Notes: a model not told the origin generated them from the letters alone. DNA of 64,000 bases from an uncultured Granulosicoccus sp. (GCA_947495035.1 CANLXI010000003.1:1-64000); one strand, 5' to 3'; shown: positions 26,151-36,146, counted from the stretch's first letter. Program-made: numbers and translations.

Positions 26151-27188
26151 CTAGTAGGAAACCGTGAGTTGGTAGGTCCCCTCATACTGGCCGCTGGGGT
26201 ATGTCACCGGCGATGCAGTCAGTTCCGTTTTCAACGTGCCGCCGAGCCTTACCAACAGTTCGCCATTGGCGTCGGTTATTCCCGTTCCATCGGGCAATGT
26301 CGTCAATGAACTCAGGACGAAGTGCGGCGCACTCCCCGGAAATTCGCTGTGCTCCAGCAATACGTCTGCAGTCTGAGGGTTTATCGTCAGACTGTAGTTC
26401 GCTGCGGCGCCACTGACTCTGAATATTCCCAGATCCGGCTTCGCAAGAGAGACCAGACGGGAGTTGTCCGGTTCGCTGATCGTGTAGGATCCTGACGGTG
26501 ACAAGGTCAGAGTTGCCTGAGCCGTGGTACTGGTTCGAGCAAATAGAGTGCCAAAATGCAGTGGCTGGTCCTCATCGAGAATCAGGGTGGAGCGCAACTC
26601 TGCACCAAGATCAATGGTGCTGGTGTTGAACACACGGTTCTGGACATCCGGATGCCAGTAGTCAACGCGCATCAGTGTGGTGCCACTGAAGGGCGCATCC
26701 ACATAACTGTTGCCGTTGCCGGTTGTATCAAGTATGGCACCCAGTGCCAGCTCGGCTTCGCCCTGAGCATCCGTAGTGACGTCGCCAAGATCGTAGTCGG
26801 TCACGGTCAGCGGTTCCAGCGAGCCGTTGGACCCGGCCGTGAGTACGGCGGAATTGAGGCTGACATCCAGCGCTGTATTGGCAGGGAAGCCGGTAAACCG
26901 GTAGCGTCCCGGTGTACCGCCTGCAATCAGGGCGAACTGACCCTCCACGGACATGTTGGTGCCTGTCCTGGGCAGACTGAAGCGTGATATCGATGTATTG
27001 CTGGCGATGGCCAGGGTACCGAAATTCAATGGCTGCAGTTCTTCGATTAGTGGTTGGGCCGGGGCAGCGCTGCTGCATGTCATTCCCGCCAGCAAAGACA
27101 GCTGGCGCATCAGTCGTGAATGACAAAGCGGTGTTTTTCGCCGCTGTCTGCGGCTGACCGAGAGCACGGAATTCGCCGTGTCTGTCAT
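26151..27188 (-). CDS. Two-domain DUF4402-like surface protein (candidate tip adhesin)
   Basis: About 345 residues from the ATG at 27188, which has a weak AGG upstream; ATG 27110 is an alternative that begins directly at the likely signal peptide (RQLSLLAGMTCSSAAPAQ). Two homologous modules follow, each opening with a QPL-N/H-FGTL motif (QPLNFGTLAIASN and QPLHFGTLFARTS), and the second ends in GQYEGTYQLTVSY, the closing motif of DUF4402 proteins. The major subunit 650 bp upstream has a single module. By analogy with two-domain pilus adhesins this could cap the fibre; that role is inference. Confidence 0.65.
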   Translation of the reverse strand: MTDTANSVLSVSRRQRRKTPLCHSRLMRQLSLLAGMTCSSAAPAQPLIEELQPLNFGTLAIASNTSISRFSLPRTGTNMSVEGQFALIAGGTPGRYRFTGFPANTALDVSLNSAVLTAGSNGSLEPLTVTDYDLGDVTTDAQGEAELALGAILDTTGNGNSYVDAPFSGTTLMRVDYWHPDVQNRVFNTSTIDLGAELRSTLILDEDQPLHFGTLFARTSTTAQATLTLSPSGSYTISEPDNSRLVSLAKPDLGIFRVSGAAANYSLTINPQTADVLLEHSEFPGSAPHFVLSSLTTLPDGTGITDANGELLVRLGGTLKTELTASPVTYPSGQYEGTYQLTVSY

Positions 27189-27840
27189 GCGCCTGCCAGC
27201 TGTGCACTCCTGTCTTGTCGGATGCAGATGGAATCGCATCGATTTCCAGAACATGGAACGCCTCACCAATGGCCTGTGTGACAAGGGCAACACCCGATGA
27301 GGTGTGCCGGGACAGGCAACCGGGAGTACCCCGGTTTGCCGATGTTGCAGGTGACGATGCCGAAGTGCAAGGGCAGCTGCTGACTGGATGAGCAAGTACG
27401 ATGCCAGATTGGCAAGGTACCGTATCATGGGGCTGAGGCAATCCGGGTGGCATGTCCAAAGCAGAAACGCAGAAAAATCAGTGAGCCGGCGGGACGTGCC
27501 GAATGAGGGGCGTAGTACACCCGGTTGTTCCTGGCGGCATGTATTTCGACAGGCAGATCAGCCTGGCTGTGACTGGCTTTGTCAGATGCTCATGACCTTT
27601 TCATGAAAACACAAGCATGGTACTCATGGGCTGATGAGGATTCGCCCGTCTGCTAAGGCGTTCAAGAAAATAGCCCATGCGATACCGGTGTTGAGCAGAC
27701 CGTGACAGGTCGGCTCGCAGTCGTTCCCGATACGTACGGGCTTGCAATAAGTAGAGAAAAGCCTGTTGTTGTTATGATCGTCAGTAGCACCAGGAAGGGG
27801 TGCAGTGCTCATGCCCCTTCCTGGTTTCAGCTGAATTCAC
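27189..27840. other. Long gene-free gap between pilin and two-domain subunit genes
   Basis: About 650 bp on the fibre operon strand. It contains a strong hairpin right after the pilin stop (separate entry) and several smaller inverted repeats, such as CCCG/CGGG near 27725-27740 and GACC/GGTC near 27697-27712, so a structured leader is possible. I compared it by eye with the c-di-GMP-I riboswitch consensus and could not support a match. No start/SD-supported gene was found. Confidence 0.5.
27789..27823 (-). terminator. Strong hairpin after the pilin gene (attenuator or mRNA stabiliser)
   Basis: Perfect 11-bp stem CCAGGAAGGGG / CCCCTTCCTGG with a 13-base loop, starting 17 bp past the pilin stop. 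On the leftward transcript no T-run follows, so it fits the partial terminator or stabilising stem-loops known after major pilin genes, which raise pilin over downstream subunits. Confidence 0.6.
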
Positions 27841-28521
27841 TCAGTATGCTGCAGTGACTTCGAAAGTGCCTGAATATACACCTTCCTGATAGGTTTGTTC
27901 CGATGTTGTTGGCTCGGTCGTCAGGGTCGCACCAATGTTGAATACATAGGTGGTTTGTCCGAAGTCGGGAACAATCGTGAAGTCACCTTCGTTCAAGGTG
28001 CCGGCAGTGCTCACGCCGCCACTGACATCGCCGACTGTGAAATGCATCAACCACAGGCTCGGTACTGCAGGGTTGGCACTTTCATGAACCAGTTCGGTTG
28101 CATTGCCGGTGCCGTTGGTGATGTTCACGAGGGTGCTGGTTCCATCGGCAGCAAAGTCAGCTGCGACAATGGCTGACGTGTCTGGCAGTTGCAGTGTGAA
28201 GTCTGCTGTCATGTCAACCGAGCCCTGTGCCGCTGTCGGGCTTGTCAGGCTGGTGAGGTTCACTGTTGCGCTGTCCGAGCCCTGATCGGCAATGGTTCCA
28301 CCAGGGGCGATTACCAGAGCGCCCACACCATTGGCCAAGGCTGCGCCTGTGACTGTCGCAAAGACAGAACCGATGTCCAGATCCTGGAGGTTGGTTACAG
28401 CGAGTGTGTTCTGCAAAGTGGCGCTGGCAGTGAAATCCTCTGCCTGGGCCATTGAGGCTCCCAGACTCAGGGTGCCGGCTACGGCCAGTGCCAATCGTTT
28501 CTTGCTTGTATTAATCATCAT
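27841..28521 (-). CDS. DUF4402-like major fibre subunit
   Basis: 226 residues with a signal peptide (cleavage near SMAQA-ED, residue 27). The mature part is a threonine/alanine-rich beta protein with the DUF4402 opening NLQDLDIGSVFATVT, a central TADFTLQLP region and the C-terminal signature YQEGVYSGTFEVTAAY. No cysteines are evident in the mature part. The size and composition, the first position in a unit with a PapD-like chaperone, and the hairpin behind it point to the abundant structural subunit. Donor-strand assembly by the divergent usher-like protein is inferred. Confidence 0.78.
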   Translation of the reverse strand: MMINTSKKRLALAVAGTLSLGASMAQAEDFTASATLQNTLAVTNLQDLDIGSVFATVTGAALANGVGALVIAPGGTIADQGSDSATVNLTSLTSPTAAQGSVDMTADFTLQLPDTSAIVAADFAADGTSTLVNITNGTGNATELVHESANPAVPSLWLMHFTVGDVSGGVSTAGTLNEGDFTIVPDFGQTTYVFNIGATLTTEPTTSEQTYQEGVYSGTFEVTAAY

Positions 28522-29446
28522 TTTATAATCCCGAAATGTAAAGATCGAACGCTTGTTCGTACGTGTACCAGCAGCGGTCTACGCACTTGCCTGAAAGATC
28601 AAAAAAGGTCTAGTTCAGAGTAGTCCGCCGTTTCCCTGAAAAGGTTACCTTGACAAATATAACGTCCGTATCTGGGAAAACTGAGTCGGTAAACTCGCTC
28701 CGATCCACGCATAAACGGTAACTGAAGCTCAAAATCGAACTTTCCGGGAAAAGCAGCATGATCTGCATCAATTTCACAATAGGACGAGGTTCACACGCTC
28801 TGGCCGAGGAGCGGATCATCTGCGAACAGGGTATTGCCAACACTCGCCGCAGGCATCGTTGTCGCAGCATCGCCTGTTTGTCCGTCCGGGATTGCGCGTC
28901 ATGCACGGTATGCCGTGCTTGTCTTGTTGGAGAGCTGAGTTTCGTCGCTGCTGTCCCGGGACCCGTCGTGGAGGACGCTGCATCCAGCTATCCATCGAGT
29001 GACCTGGGTTGCCAGGTAGTAGTGCGGCATGGCGACTGCCTGAGCCGGGGTGCGGCGAACCATGCACCATTGGCAAATCACCACCGTCTTTTCAGTGTCT
29101 TTACAAGGCGTCGGCTTGCATACGCCAGTAGTGCCGGTTCGCTGGGTGAGCAGGTCTCGCCACTCCGGACGGTGCTGTCTTTGGTGGAAGTGGTCGGGAA
29201 TCCTCGGCTCTGGTGTGGGGGCTACACAGACCCAGGGTCCGGTTACATCCTGTAGGTAAGCTGTTTTTCCCGGACTGTCATGAGTGAATCACAGAGCTGG
29301 TCTGCCGGTTGATAGCTCTGCTTGCCGGAATCCGTGATACCCCCCGAATTGATGCCCCGGCGGTACATCGGGCCTCATCCTTGCTGGCTATGGCGACCGC
29401 TTCGGCAAAAGCTGAAGCATTGAACAGCATTTTCTCTGGAAAAGTT
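28522..29446. other. 925-bp divergent regulatory region, pilin versus usher-like gene
   Basis: No convincing gene. Plus-strand frames (for example 28758-29255) are rich in Cys/Arg and lack a ribosome site. It must hold promoters for both divergent fibre units. The part nearest the pilin gene (28600-28740) is A/T-rich, with runs such as TATATTTGTCAAGG on the minus strand. It is far longer than other intergenic gaps in the window, so a regulatory RNA or phase-variable element is possible, but I could not identify one. Confidence 0.5.
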
Positions 29447-32413
29447 ATGTTTGCCGATGGCGATTTCATTCAAGGTTGGAAGTATCTCTTCGTCCTGCTA
29501 TGTATCGCATTTGGAACACAGGCTCTGTCAGCTACGGCGGAATTGAAGCTCGAGAACGAATTGCTGTTGGAGCTGCGTGTCGACGGCGAGCGGCTTGGCC
29601 TGGACATACTGGGTTATCAGCGTGGAGATGATTTCCTGTTGTCACTCGACGAGCTGGCTAGCGGCCTGGGCTTTCCCATTGTCGTGGACGGGCAGCAAGG
29701 TACGGCCAGCGGTTGGTATCTGTCCGAGGATCGCCCGTTCTCGCTGGAGCTGCAGCGCGGCACCGTCATCAGTGGCGATAGCGAGTTGCCGATTGGCGAT
29801 GGGGAAGCCGTATTGTTTCAAGGTGAGGTGTTCGTTGAAACGCGGGCTCTGGAAAAGTGGTTTCCTCTGCGTCTGTCTGCGGTGGTCCGAGAGCTTTTTC
29901 TGGATGTCGAACCGTTGGAGCCTCTCCCGTTGCAACTGCGTTCCGATCGGCGTGAGCGGGTGTTCAATCGAACATCCGCTTACCAGGAACCGCAGTACCC
30001 GCTTCAGGAAACCCCGTATCAATTGATGGGACCTCATACGACAAAGCTTCGTCTGGGCTACTCGACGGTTCGTCAAACACCTGACAGTCCTGCAGATTAC
30101 GGCAGCAACTATGCGCTGCTGTCCCGTGGTGATCTCGGGTGGATGACATCCACGCTTGCGCTTGCCGGACAGTCTGGCGAGTCGCTGACCGGCGCGCGCA
30201 TGAAGCTGGAACGAACAGCCTTCGACGGGCCATTGGGTCTGGACCATGTGGAGGTGGGTGACGTGGATGTCGGAGGTTATCGCGGCCTGTTGCTACGTGG
30301 TGGTGGACGCCGGGACGAGGGCGGACGCATTGACACAGAATCGGTCAGCCTCGAGGGCAGCCAGCTGCCTGATTGGGATGTGGAACTCTATCAGAACGAC
30401 CAACTGCTCATGATACAGACGACCGGACCGGAAGGACGTTATCTGTTCGAGGACGTACCGCTGCAGTTCGGTCAGAACCGTTTCGAACTCAAGTTCTTCG
30501 GGCCGAATGGAGAAATGGAATCGCGCGAAGAGTACCACTACCTGGGAGTCGGCATGCTGGAGCCCGGGCGTGTCAGCTATGAGTTGTCAGCGGTGCAGAG
30601 CGGACGTACCGTGTTGGGAGTGAACGATTCGAATGGTGAGGGAGATCGGGATAGCGGGCTCTACACGGGCGAACTGAACTTTGGTCTGTCACGCAACATG
30701 ACTCTGGGGGCAGGTATCAGGAGTGTGGAGCAGGATGGCGAACGGAATGAATCCCGCAATCTCAGCATCGGTCTGAGTACATCGCGACTCTACGGAAACG
30801 TCAGGTATGTCGATGCTGCCAATTCACAGAATTCGATTGGGACGTCACTGCGTACCCAACTGGGGGACACCAGTCTCGGCCTGGGGTTTACCCGTTTTCT
30901 CGAGGAAACCGAGCTGCCTGCCTCTCCACAGAAGTGGAGCAGCAACGTGAATATCACATCGTCTGTCAGAGGGGTTCCGTTCAAGGTCGAGGTCAACGCG
31001 CAGGAGCAGGAAACCAGCTCTGCCTACGATGCCGTTATCGGAGCAACGACACCTCTGGCCGGTTCGGGAAGGTTCTCATCCTCGCTCTGGTACACCTCCG
31101 TTGAAGAACAATTGGATGGCATTGACACCAGAACGTCCCAGACAGGTGGTTTGTCGAGCTTCCACACCACCATCAGACCATGGAGTTTCCGTCTGGCGGC
31201 CAGTTATGGTCTGGCGCCTGAAACCGAACTGCTGGAACTCAGTGCCGACAGTAATCTGCGGATAGAAAGAAACATGAGTCTGGATCTGAGTATCAGCCAG
31301 AACGCCCTGACGGATACGACCTATTACCGAGGTGGTATCAATTGGTTGCTTGATCAGGTGGCGATCAATGCCAGCGTCAGTTATGACAGTGATGAGCGCT
31401 GGGGTGGCTTGATCACCCTGTCGACCGGTCTGGTGCATCAACCCGGCACCTTGCGGCCGATACTGGATAGTCGTGCTTCGGTGAGTGCCGGCAGCGTCGA
31501 TGTCCGGGTATTCGAGAGAGCCAGCGGACTGGAAGACAGACCCATCGCCGGGGTGGGGGTCAAGGGGGTGCAAGCCTGGCGACACGCGACCACGGACGAC
31601 AACGGTTCTGCCTATCTGTCCCGCATGCCGGCTTATCTCCAGGTGGACATCGAGTTGGATGAGTCCACGCTTGTCGACGGTGAACTGCGATCGCGAAATC
31701 CGGGCGTGTCGGTCATACCTCGACCGGGGAGTTTCGCCGTCGTCGAATTTCCGGTGATTCGTACTGCCGAACTCGAAGGTCATGTACTGATGATCGAGGG
31801 CGATCAGGAAAAGCCGGTCAGTCGCGTGCTGGTATCGCTGAAGACCTCTGATGGTGAGCTTGTCGCTCAGCGGCGTACCGCGTTTGATGGTTTCTATCTG
31901 TTTGACGGCATAGAACCCGGTGGCTATCGGATAAGCCTCGAAGATCCTCTGGGCAGACGCTTGCTCAAGCAACCGGGGAGCGTGTCGGTACTGGGAAACA
32001 ATGATGTCATCCGAGGACTGGATTTCGCCATGCGAGAGGTTCAGGAAAAACCTCTGACATTGAACAGACTGGCGCAACAGGAGGGCGCGCCACAGCCAAC
32101 GCTTGCAGTATCGGCACCACCGCTGATTGCCGGTGCTCTGCCTGAGGTCGGCAATGACACGAAGTCGGAGCCGGAGGAGGGCAAATGGTTCGTACAACTG
32201 GGAGCCTATGGCTCACGTGAACTAGCGCAGGCGTTCTGGGACCGGGTCAATGGCAGCCTGCAGGCATTCGACGGAAAGACTCCCCGGTTTGAGGACTATC
32301 GGAGCATGACGCGCCTGCTTGTTGGTCCTGGTCGAAGCCGTGGCGCTGCCAACGATCTTTGTGAGCAGGTCAAGGCCGGCAATCTGGATTGCCTGGTGCG
32401 GAGTGTCGAGTAG
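29447..32413 (+). CDS. Usher-like outer-membrane protein with C-terminal SPOR domain
   Basis: 988 residues. A signal peptide (about 11-30) is followed by an N-terminal region at 31-165 with two beta modules that could bind chaperone-subunit complexes. About 195-760 is rich in alternating, aromatic-ended strands, typical of a large beta-barrel. It holds a plug-like module (about 298-365, ending FELKFFGPNGEMESREEY). Two Ig/carboxypeptidase-regulatory-like domains follow (about 680-860, with GFYLFDGIEPGGYRISLED). The end is a SPOR domain (about 912-988, WFVQLGAYGSRELAQAFW), which binds denuded septal peptidoglycan in known proteins. The ATG at 29447 has GGA six bases upstream and sets the signal peptide. 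It is longer than the roughly 800-870 residues of FimD-type ushers. Confidence 0.7.
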   Translation: MFADGDFIQGWKYLFVLLCIAFGTQALSATAELKLENELLLELRVDGERLGLDILGYQRGDDFLLSLDELASGLGFPIVVDGQQGTASGWYLSEDRPFSLELQRGTVISGDSELPIGDGEAVLFQGEVFVETRALEKWFPLRLSAVVRELFLDVEPLEPLPLQLRSDRRERVFNRTSAYQEPQYPLQETPYQLMGPHTTKLRLGYSTVRQTPDSPADYGSNYALLSRGDLGWMTSTLALAGQSGESLTGARMKLERTAFDGPLGLDHVEVGDVDVGGYRGLLLRGGGRRDEGGRIDTESVSLEGSQLPDWDVELYQNDQLLMIQTTGPEGRYLFEDVPLQFGQNRFELKFFGPNGEMESREEYHYLGVGMLEPGRVSYELSAVQSGRTVLGVNDSNGEGDRDSGLYTGELNFGLSRNMTLGAGIRSVEQDGERNESRNLSIGLSTSRLYGNVRYVDAANSQNSIGTSLRTQLGDTSLGLGFTRFLEETELPASPQKWSSNVNITSSVRGVPFKVEVNAQEQETSSAYDAVIGATTPLAGSGRFSSSLWYTSVEEQLDGIDTRTSQTGGLSSFHTTIRPWSFRLAASYGLAPETELLELSADSNLRIERNMSLDLSISQNALTDTTYYRGGINWLLDQVAINASVSYDSDERWGGLITLSTGLVHQPGTLRPILDSRASVSAGSVDVRVFERASGLEDRPIAGVGVKGVQAWRHATTDDNGSAYLSRMPAYLQVDIELDESTLVDGELRSRNPGVSVIPRPGSFAVVEFPVIRTAELEGHVLMIEGDQEKPVSRVLVSLKTSDGELVAQRRTAFDGFYLFDGIEPGGYRISLEDPLGRRLLKQPGSVSVLGNNDVIRGLDFAMREVQEKPLTLNRLAQQEGAPQPTLAVSAPPLIAGALPEVGNDTKSEPEEGKWFVQLGAYGSRELAQAFWDRVNGSLQAFDGKTPRFEDYRSMTRLLVGPGRSRGAANDLCEQVKAGNLDCLVRSVE

Positions 32414-32585
32414 TGGTGTTCAGCAGGTATCGCAGGAGATGACAGGAATGCCGAATCGGAGGCCAGCATCTGAAACAGGTAAGTCCTAAAGCCGTATGGT
32501 GCCATGCCGATTCCTGCTGTACTCGGCGAGAACCTTGCCCGGACGGTGACGGATTCACTCCAGTGCGGATTCAATTGGCAGCATC

Positions 32586-34853
32586 ATGATGAGTTCAACA
32601 ACATTGTCATTCAAATCCATCGGACTGCTGCTATGCGCCGGTCTGGTGATTATCGGTGTCGGGATTGTATCGTCCAATTTCCATATCCACGCGCAGGCGA
32701 CCGAGTCACTGCAATCCTGGGAAGATTACAAGTTCGGACCCAAGCGCAAGGGCGAATTGATAGGTACCCTGCAGCTTTATCTGGGAGATGAATCCCTGTC
32801 ACATGCTTTCGAGGAATTCCAGCAGCACGACGATGACGAGCATCTGCATCACATTGAAAGGAGTATTGTGGCTGCGCGAGTCGCTCTGTCTGAATATGCT
32901 GACATGCCCATGGATCCGGTCGAGTCGGCAGCTCTGGACGATATCGAGTCGGTTCTCGAACAATTCAGTACGGCCGTGGCATCGTTCGAGTCGCATGCTC
33001 AGACAGACTCCCGGTTGCATGGCCAGGAAGAGGCAGCAGAAATAAGTGATGCCGCTGCGGCTCGAGCGCTGGATGTCCTGAAGGCAAGGATGTCCGAGGA
33101 GTTGGCAACTACAGAGACCGAACTCGAAGATCACCTGGTTGCGATCAACCGCATTACCTGGATATTCTCGATTGTCATGCTGGTGATGCTGTCGCTCCTG
33201 GCACTGGGATTGATGGCCACATTTGGCAGTGTCAGACGCAAGGTGGGTGGAGAACCGGATCGCATTCTGACCATCGTGAACCGTATCGCCGAAGGTGATC
33301 TGTCCGAGATGTTGCCCGAGGCTGGAGCCGATACCGGGATCTACAACGCCGTTCATCAGATGCAGTTGAAATTGCGGGAATTGAGTATCGATCGGGCGGA
33401 GACTGCAGCCAGGACACTGCGTCTGAAACTGGCTCTGGACAATGCGTCTGCCTCGGTGATGGTTGCTGACGAGAACAGTGACATCATCTACATGAACAAG
33501 GCTGCCGAGACACTGTTTGCCGAGTCCGAATCGGAGGTGCGTCGAAAATACCCCGATTTTCGTGCCGACGGTATCATCGGACGCAGCGTGGATCTGTTCC
33601 ATGCCGATCCGGTCAAGAGTCGGGAAATCATCGACTCGCTGCGTGAAAAGCATGTGGTCAATACCAGCTTTGGCAAGATGACCATCAGACTGGTTGTCAA
33701 CCCGGTGTTTGATGAGCAGGGGAAACGCCTGGGTACCATCACCGAATGGTTCGACCGGACCGAAGAATTGAACAATGAGGAAAAGGTGCAGGAACTGGTG
33801 GAGGCGGCTGTGCAGGGGGATCTGAGCCGACGTATCGACGACCGGGAGATGGGTGGCAGCTTCGGTAGGCTGGTGGCCGGCATGAATCAGTTGATGCAGA
33901 CCAATGAGCAGGTGATCAGCGACATGCAGCGTGTCTTCGGCGCGCTGGCCGCGGGAGATCTGACCGAAACGGTCAGTACGGAATACAAGGGTGTCTATGA
34001 TCGTCTGAAGCAGGATGCCAACAAGACCGTGGCACAGCTGACCGATATCATCAGCAAGACCAAGCGTGGAGCTGCCGTACTGTCGGAATCATCCGGTCAT
34101 CTCAAGCGTACCAATGATGAGCTCAGCAGGACTGCCGAGGAGGCGGCAGATCACGCCAGTGTGGCCACCGATGCCGCCCGGCGGGTCATGCACAATGTGG
34201 ACAATGTAGTGGGCGCTACCAGTGAGCTGAACGGTTCTGTTCAGGAGATCTTCAAGAACGTCTCGGAGGCTGGCAATGTGGCCCGCGAGGCCGTCAAGCT
34301 CGCTCACAGTACTGATGCCCAGGTCCGTAATCTGACGGTATCCAGTGGCGATATCGGCAACGTCATCAAGGTCATTACCTCGATTGCCGAGCAGACCAAT
34401 CTGCTGGCGTTGAATGCCACCATCGAAGCGGCTCGTGCGGGAGAATCGGGCAAGGGCTTTGCGGTCGTCGCCAATGAAGTCAAGGAACTGGCGAAAGAGA
34501 CTGCCAAGGCGACCGAGGAAATCGCCTCCAAGGTCACGGCGATACAGAGCGATAGTGACAGCGCAACTCGTGCGATCGGTGACATTCGCGACATCATCGA
34601 AACCATCAGTCAGTTCCAGAACACCATTACCAAGGCGGTTCAGGAGCAAAGCGATATCACCTCGCGCATCAGTCAGGATTCCAGTGATGCTGCCAGCGGC
34701 AATCAGGAGATATCACGCACATCGGAGATGGTCATACAGGGTAGTCGCAGCACGCTGTCGGGAGTGAATCAGGTACAGACGTCCACGGATGAGCTGGCTC
34801 GAATGGCGGTCGAACTGGACGAGCTTGTTGCGCGCTTTCAGATCAATGATTGA
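32586..34853 (+). CDS. Methyl-accepting chemotaxis protein with PAS domain
   Basis: 755 residues. TM1 is at about 10-29, a periplasmic helical sensor at 30-188 and TM2 at 190-213. A HAMP region follows (214-265), then a PAS domain (about 280-392, [21 protein letters not shown]) and further HAMP-like repeats (about 395-490: [22 protein letters not shown]). The signalling coiled coil ends the protein, with hairpin tip [20 protein letters not shown]. Such receptors control CheA-type kinases, here either swimming or type IV pilus twitching. It starts 172 bp after the usher-like gene on the same strand. The ligand is unknown. Confidence 0.92.
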   Translation: MMSSTTLSFKSIGLLLCAGLVIIGVGIVSSNFHIHAQATESLQSWEDYKFGPKRKGELIGTLQLYLGDESLSHAFEEFQQHDDDEHLHHIERSIVAARVALSEYADMPMDPVESAALDDIESVLEQFSTAVASFESHAQTDSRLHGQEEAAEISDAAAARALDVLKARMSEELATTETELEDHLVAINRITWIFSIVMLVMLSLLALGLMATFGSVRRKVGGEPDRILTIVNRIAEGDLSEMLPEAGADTGIYNAVHQMQLKLRELSIDRAETAARTLRLKLALDNASASVMVADENSDIIYMNKAAETLFAESESEVRRKYPDFRADGIIGRSVDLFHADPVKSREIIDSLREKHVVNTSFGKMTIRLVVNPVFDEQGKRLGTITEWFDRTEELNNEEKVQELVEAAVQGDLSRRIDDREMGGSFGRLVAGMNQLMQTNEQVISDMQRVFGALAAGDLTETVSTEYKGVYDRLKQDANKTVAQLTDIISKTKRGAAVLSESSGHLKRTNDELSRTAEEAADHASVATDAARRVMHNVDNVVGATSELNGSVQEIFKNVSEAGNVAREAVKLAHSTDAQVRNLTVSSGDIGNVIKVITSIAEQTNLLALNATIEAARAGESGKGFAVVANEVKELAKETAKATEEIASKVTAIQSDSDSATRAIGDIRDIIETISQFQNTITKAVQEQSDITSRISQDSSDAASGNQEISRTSEMVIQGSRSTLSGVNQVQTSTDELARMAVELDELVARFQIND

Positions 34854-35676
34854 TCAGCTGCTCGGCCATGGTCTGCAGCCGCTGTCCACAGTCGCCTGCG
34901 ATTTTCAGCGCCGCCAGTGAGTCGGCACGTGTCATCCCGTCATTGAGCAGCACGATGGGCTGGCCGTTGTTCTGCGCGGCTCGACAGAATCGAAAGCCGG
35001 AGTACACCATCAGCGATGAGCCGGCCACCAGCAGGGCATCGGCCGAGGCCAGTGCGCCCATCGCTCGCTCGACCAGTGCGCGGGGAACATTCTCGCCGAA
35101 GAACACGACATCCGGCTTCATCAGTCCGCCACAATGCGTGCAGGGTGGCACGTACATCTGCTGCAGATCCCCGGGTTCCAGATCGGCATCTCCATCGGGT
35201 GCATGAGCGGCGGTCAGTGATGCCAGCCAGCTGTTGCCAGCCAGCAGCTGTATCTGGTAATCGTCTCGACTCAGCGATTCGGCGCACTGAATGCAGCTGA
35301 CCGTGGCCAGCACACCGTGCAGGTCCAGCACATCTTCATGCCCGGCTTTCTGGTGCAACTGATCGACATTCTGAGTCACCAGCAGTGTCAGTCGGTGGGC
35401 CTGCTGCAGGCTGGCGAGTGCATGATGAGCCAGTCCGGGCCTGGCACGGCTGAAGCTCGGCCAGCCAACGAAACTTCTGGCCCAGTAGCGTTTGCGAGCG
35501 GCTTCATCGGCGATGAATACTTGCCCGGTGATGGGCTGACGACGCTTCCATTGTCCGCGACTGTCACGATAGTCGCCCAGGCCCGAAGACGTGCTGCAGC
35601 CGGCACCGGTCAGTACGAACAGGCGAGGATGCCGCTGGACGAAGTCCAGCAGCTTGAGATCGTCTGAATCGGTCAT
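34843..35676 (-). CDS. Sir2-family NAD-dependent deacylase
   Basis: 277 residues. The sirtuin NAD-binding motifs are present: [19 protein letters not shown] (residues about 19-37), [12 protein letters not shown] (about 100-111) and the catalytic histidine in DLHGVL. Four zinc ligands lie in CIQCAES and CTHCGG, followed by [12 protein letters not shown] and VAGSSLMVY. It resembles the class II (SIRT4-like) bacterial sirtuins and removes acyl groups from protein lysines in the cytoplasm. It overlaps the LEA lipoprotein gene by 4 bp (ATGA) and its tail overlaps the chemoreceptor gene convergently by 11 bp. Confidence 0.92.
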   Translation of the reverse strand: MTDSDDLKLLDFVQRHPRLFVLTGAGCSTSSGLGDYRDSRGQWKRRQPITGQVFIADEAARKRYWARSFVGWPSFSRARPGLAHHALASLQQAHRLTLLVTQNVDQLHQKAGHEDVLDLHGVLATVSCIQCAESLSRDDYQIQLLAGNSWLASLTAAHAPDGDADLEPGDLQQMYVPPCTHCGGLMKPDVVFFGENVPRALVERAMGALASADALLVAGSSLMVYSGFRFCRAAQNNGQPIVLLNDGMTRADSLAALKIAGDCGQRLQTMAEQLINH

Positions 35677-36146
35677 TGCAGGGCAGGATTATCGACCAGT
35701 CCGTCGACATTGAACGGGATGCGCGTTGGCCAGTTTGACAGCTTGACAAACCCTCTGACGTCGTAGGCTATCTCTCGTTCATTGTTGTCCGTTGCCAGCA
35801 ATAGCTGACCAAGCAATTTGTTGATCCGGGTATTGACCATGATTTCGATGGTTGCGTCCTCGTGTGCTGGCAGATTGACGCGTTCATTGCTGACGCCCTG
35901 CGCCAGCTCCTTGCCATCGAGAGCTGCCACGAAGTTCAGGTACTGCAATGGCAGGTCGTAGTCATTCGGATTGCCGACCTTGAGTCTGAAGGCGAGTTGT
36001 TGGCTGCTCAGACTCATCTTGACTGCTCGGATGGACTCGATCTCGACGTCCGGGGGCAGTGGTTTGCTGCGGGGAATCGACTGACAGCCGGCCAGCAGAA
36101 GTGCCAGCAGCATGAGCAGAACCGATAGTCTGAAATGGCGTTGCAT
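35673..36146 (-). CDS. LEA type 2 / WHy-domain lipoprotein
   Basis: 157 residues from the ATG at 36146, which has AAGG six bases upstream. A signal peptide ends in lipobox LLLAGC (Cys about 21). The mature part is a single WHy/LEA14-like beta domain: VEIESIRAVKMSLSSQQLAF, FRLKVGNPNDYDLPLQYLN, and VSNERVNLPAHEDATIEI. Family members are stress-related or of unknown role; location is the periplasmic face of a membrane. It lies between rsmE and the sirtuin gene in one leftward unit. An ATG at 36170 is an alternative start. Confidence 0.82.
   Translation of the reverse strand: MQRHFRLSVLLMLLALLLAGCQSIPRSKPLPPDVEIESIRAVKMSLSSQQLAFRLKVGNPNDYDLPLQYLNFVAALDGKELAQGVSNERVNLPAHEDATIEIMVNTRINKLLGQLLLATDNNEREIAYDVRGFVKLSNWPTRIPFNVDGLVDNPALQ

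Noticed and set aside
27600..27790. Possible c-di-GMP-I (GEMM) riboswitch on the minus strand
   Set aside because: Some short stems and GCAAGCC-like strings resemble parts of the consensus, but the spacing and the ACGCAAAGCC core are not matched. A covariance search would be needed.
28758..29255. Plus-strand frame of about 165 codons in the fibre intergenic region
   Set aside because: Composition is rich in Cys, Arg and Ser, as in random frames of G/C-rich DNA. There is no ribosome site and no recognisable motif.
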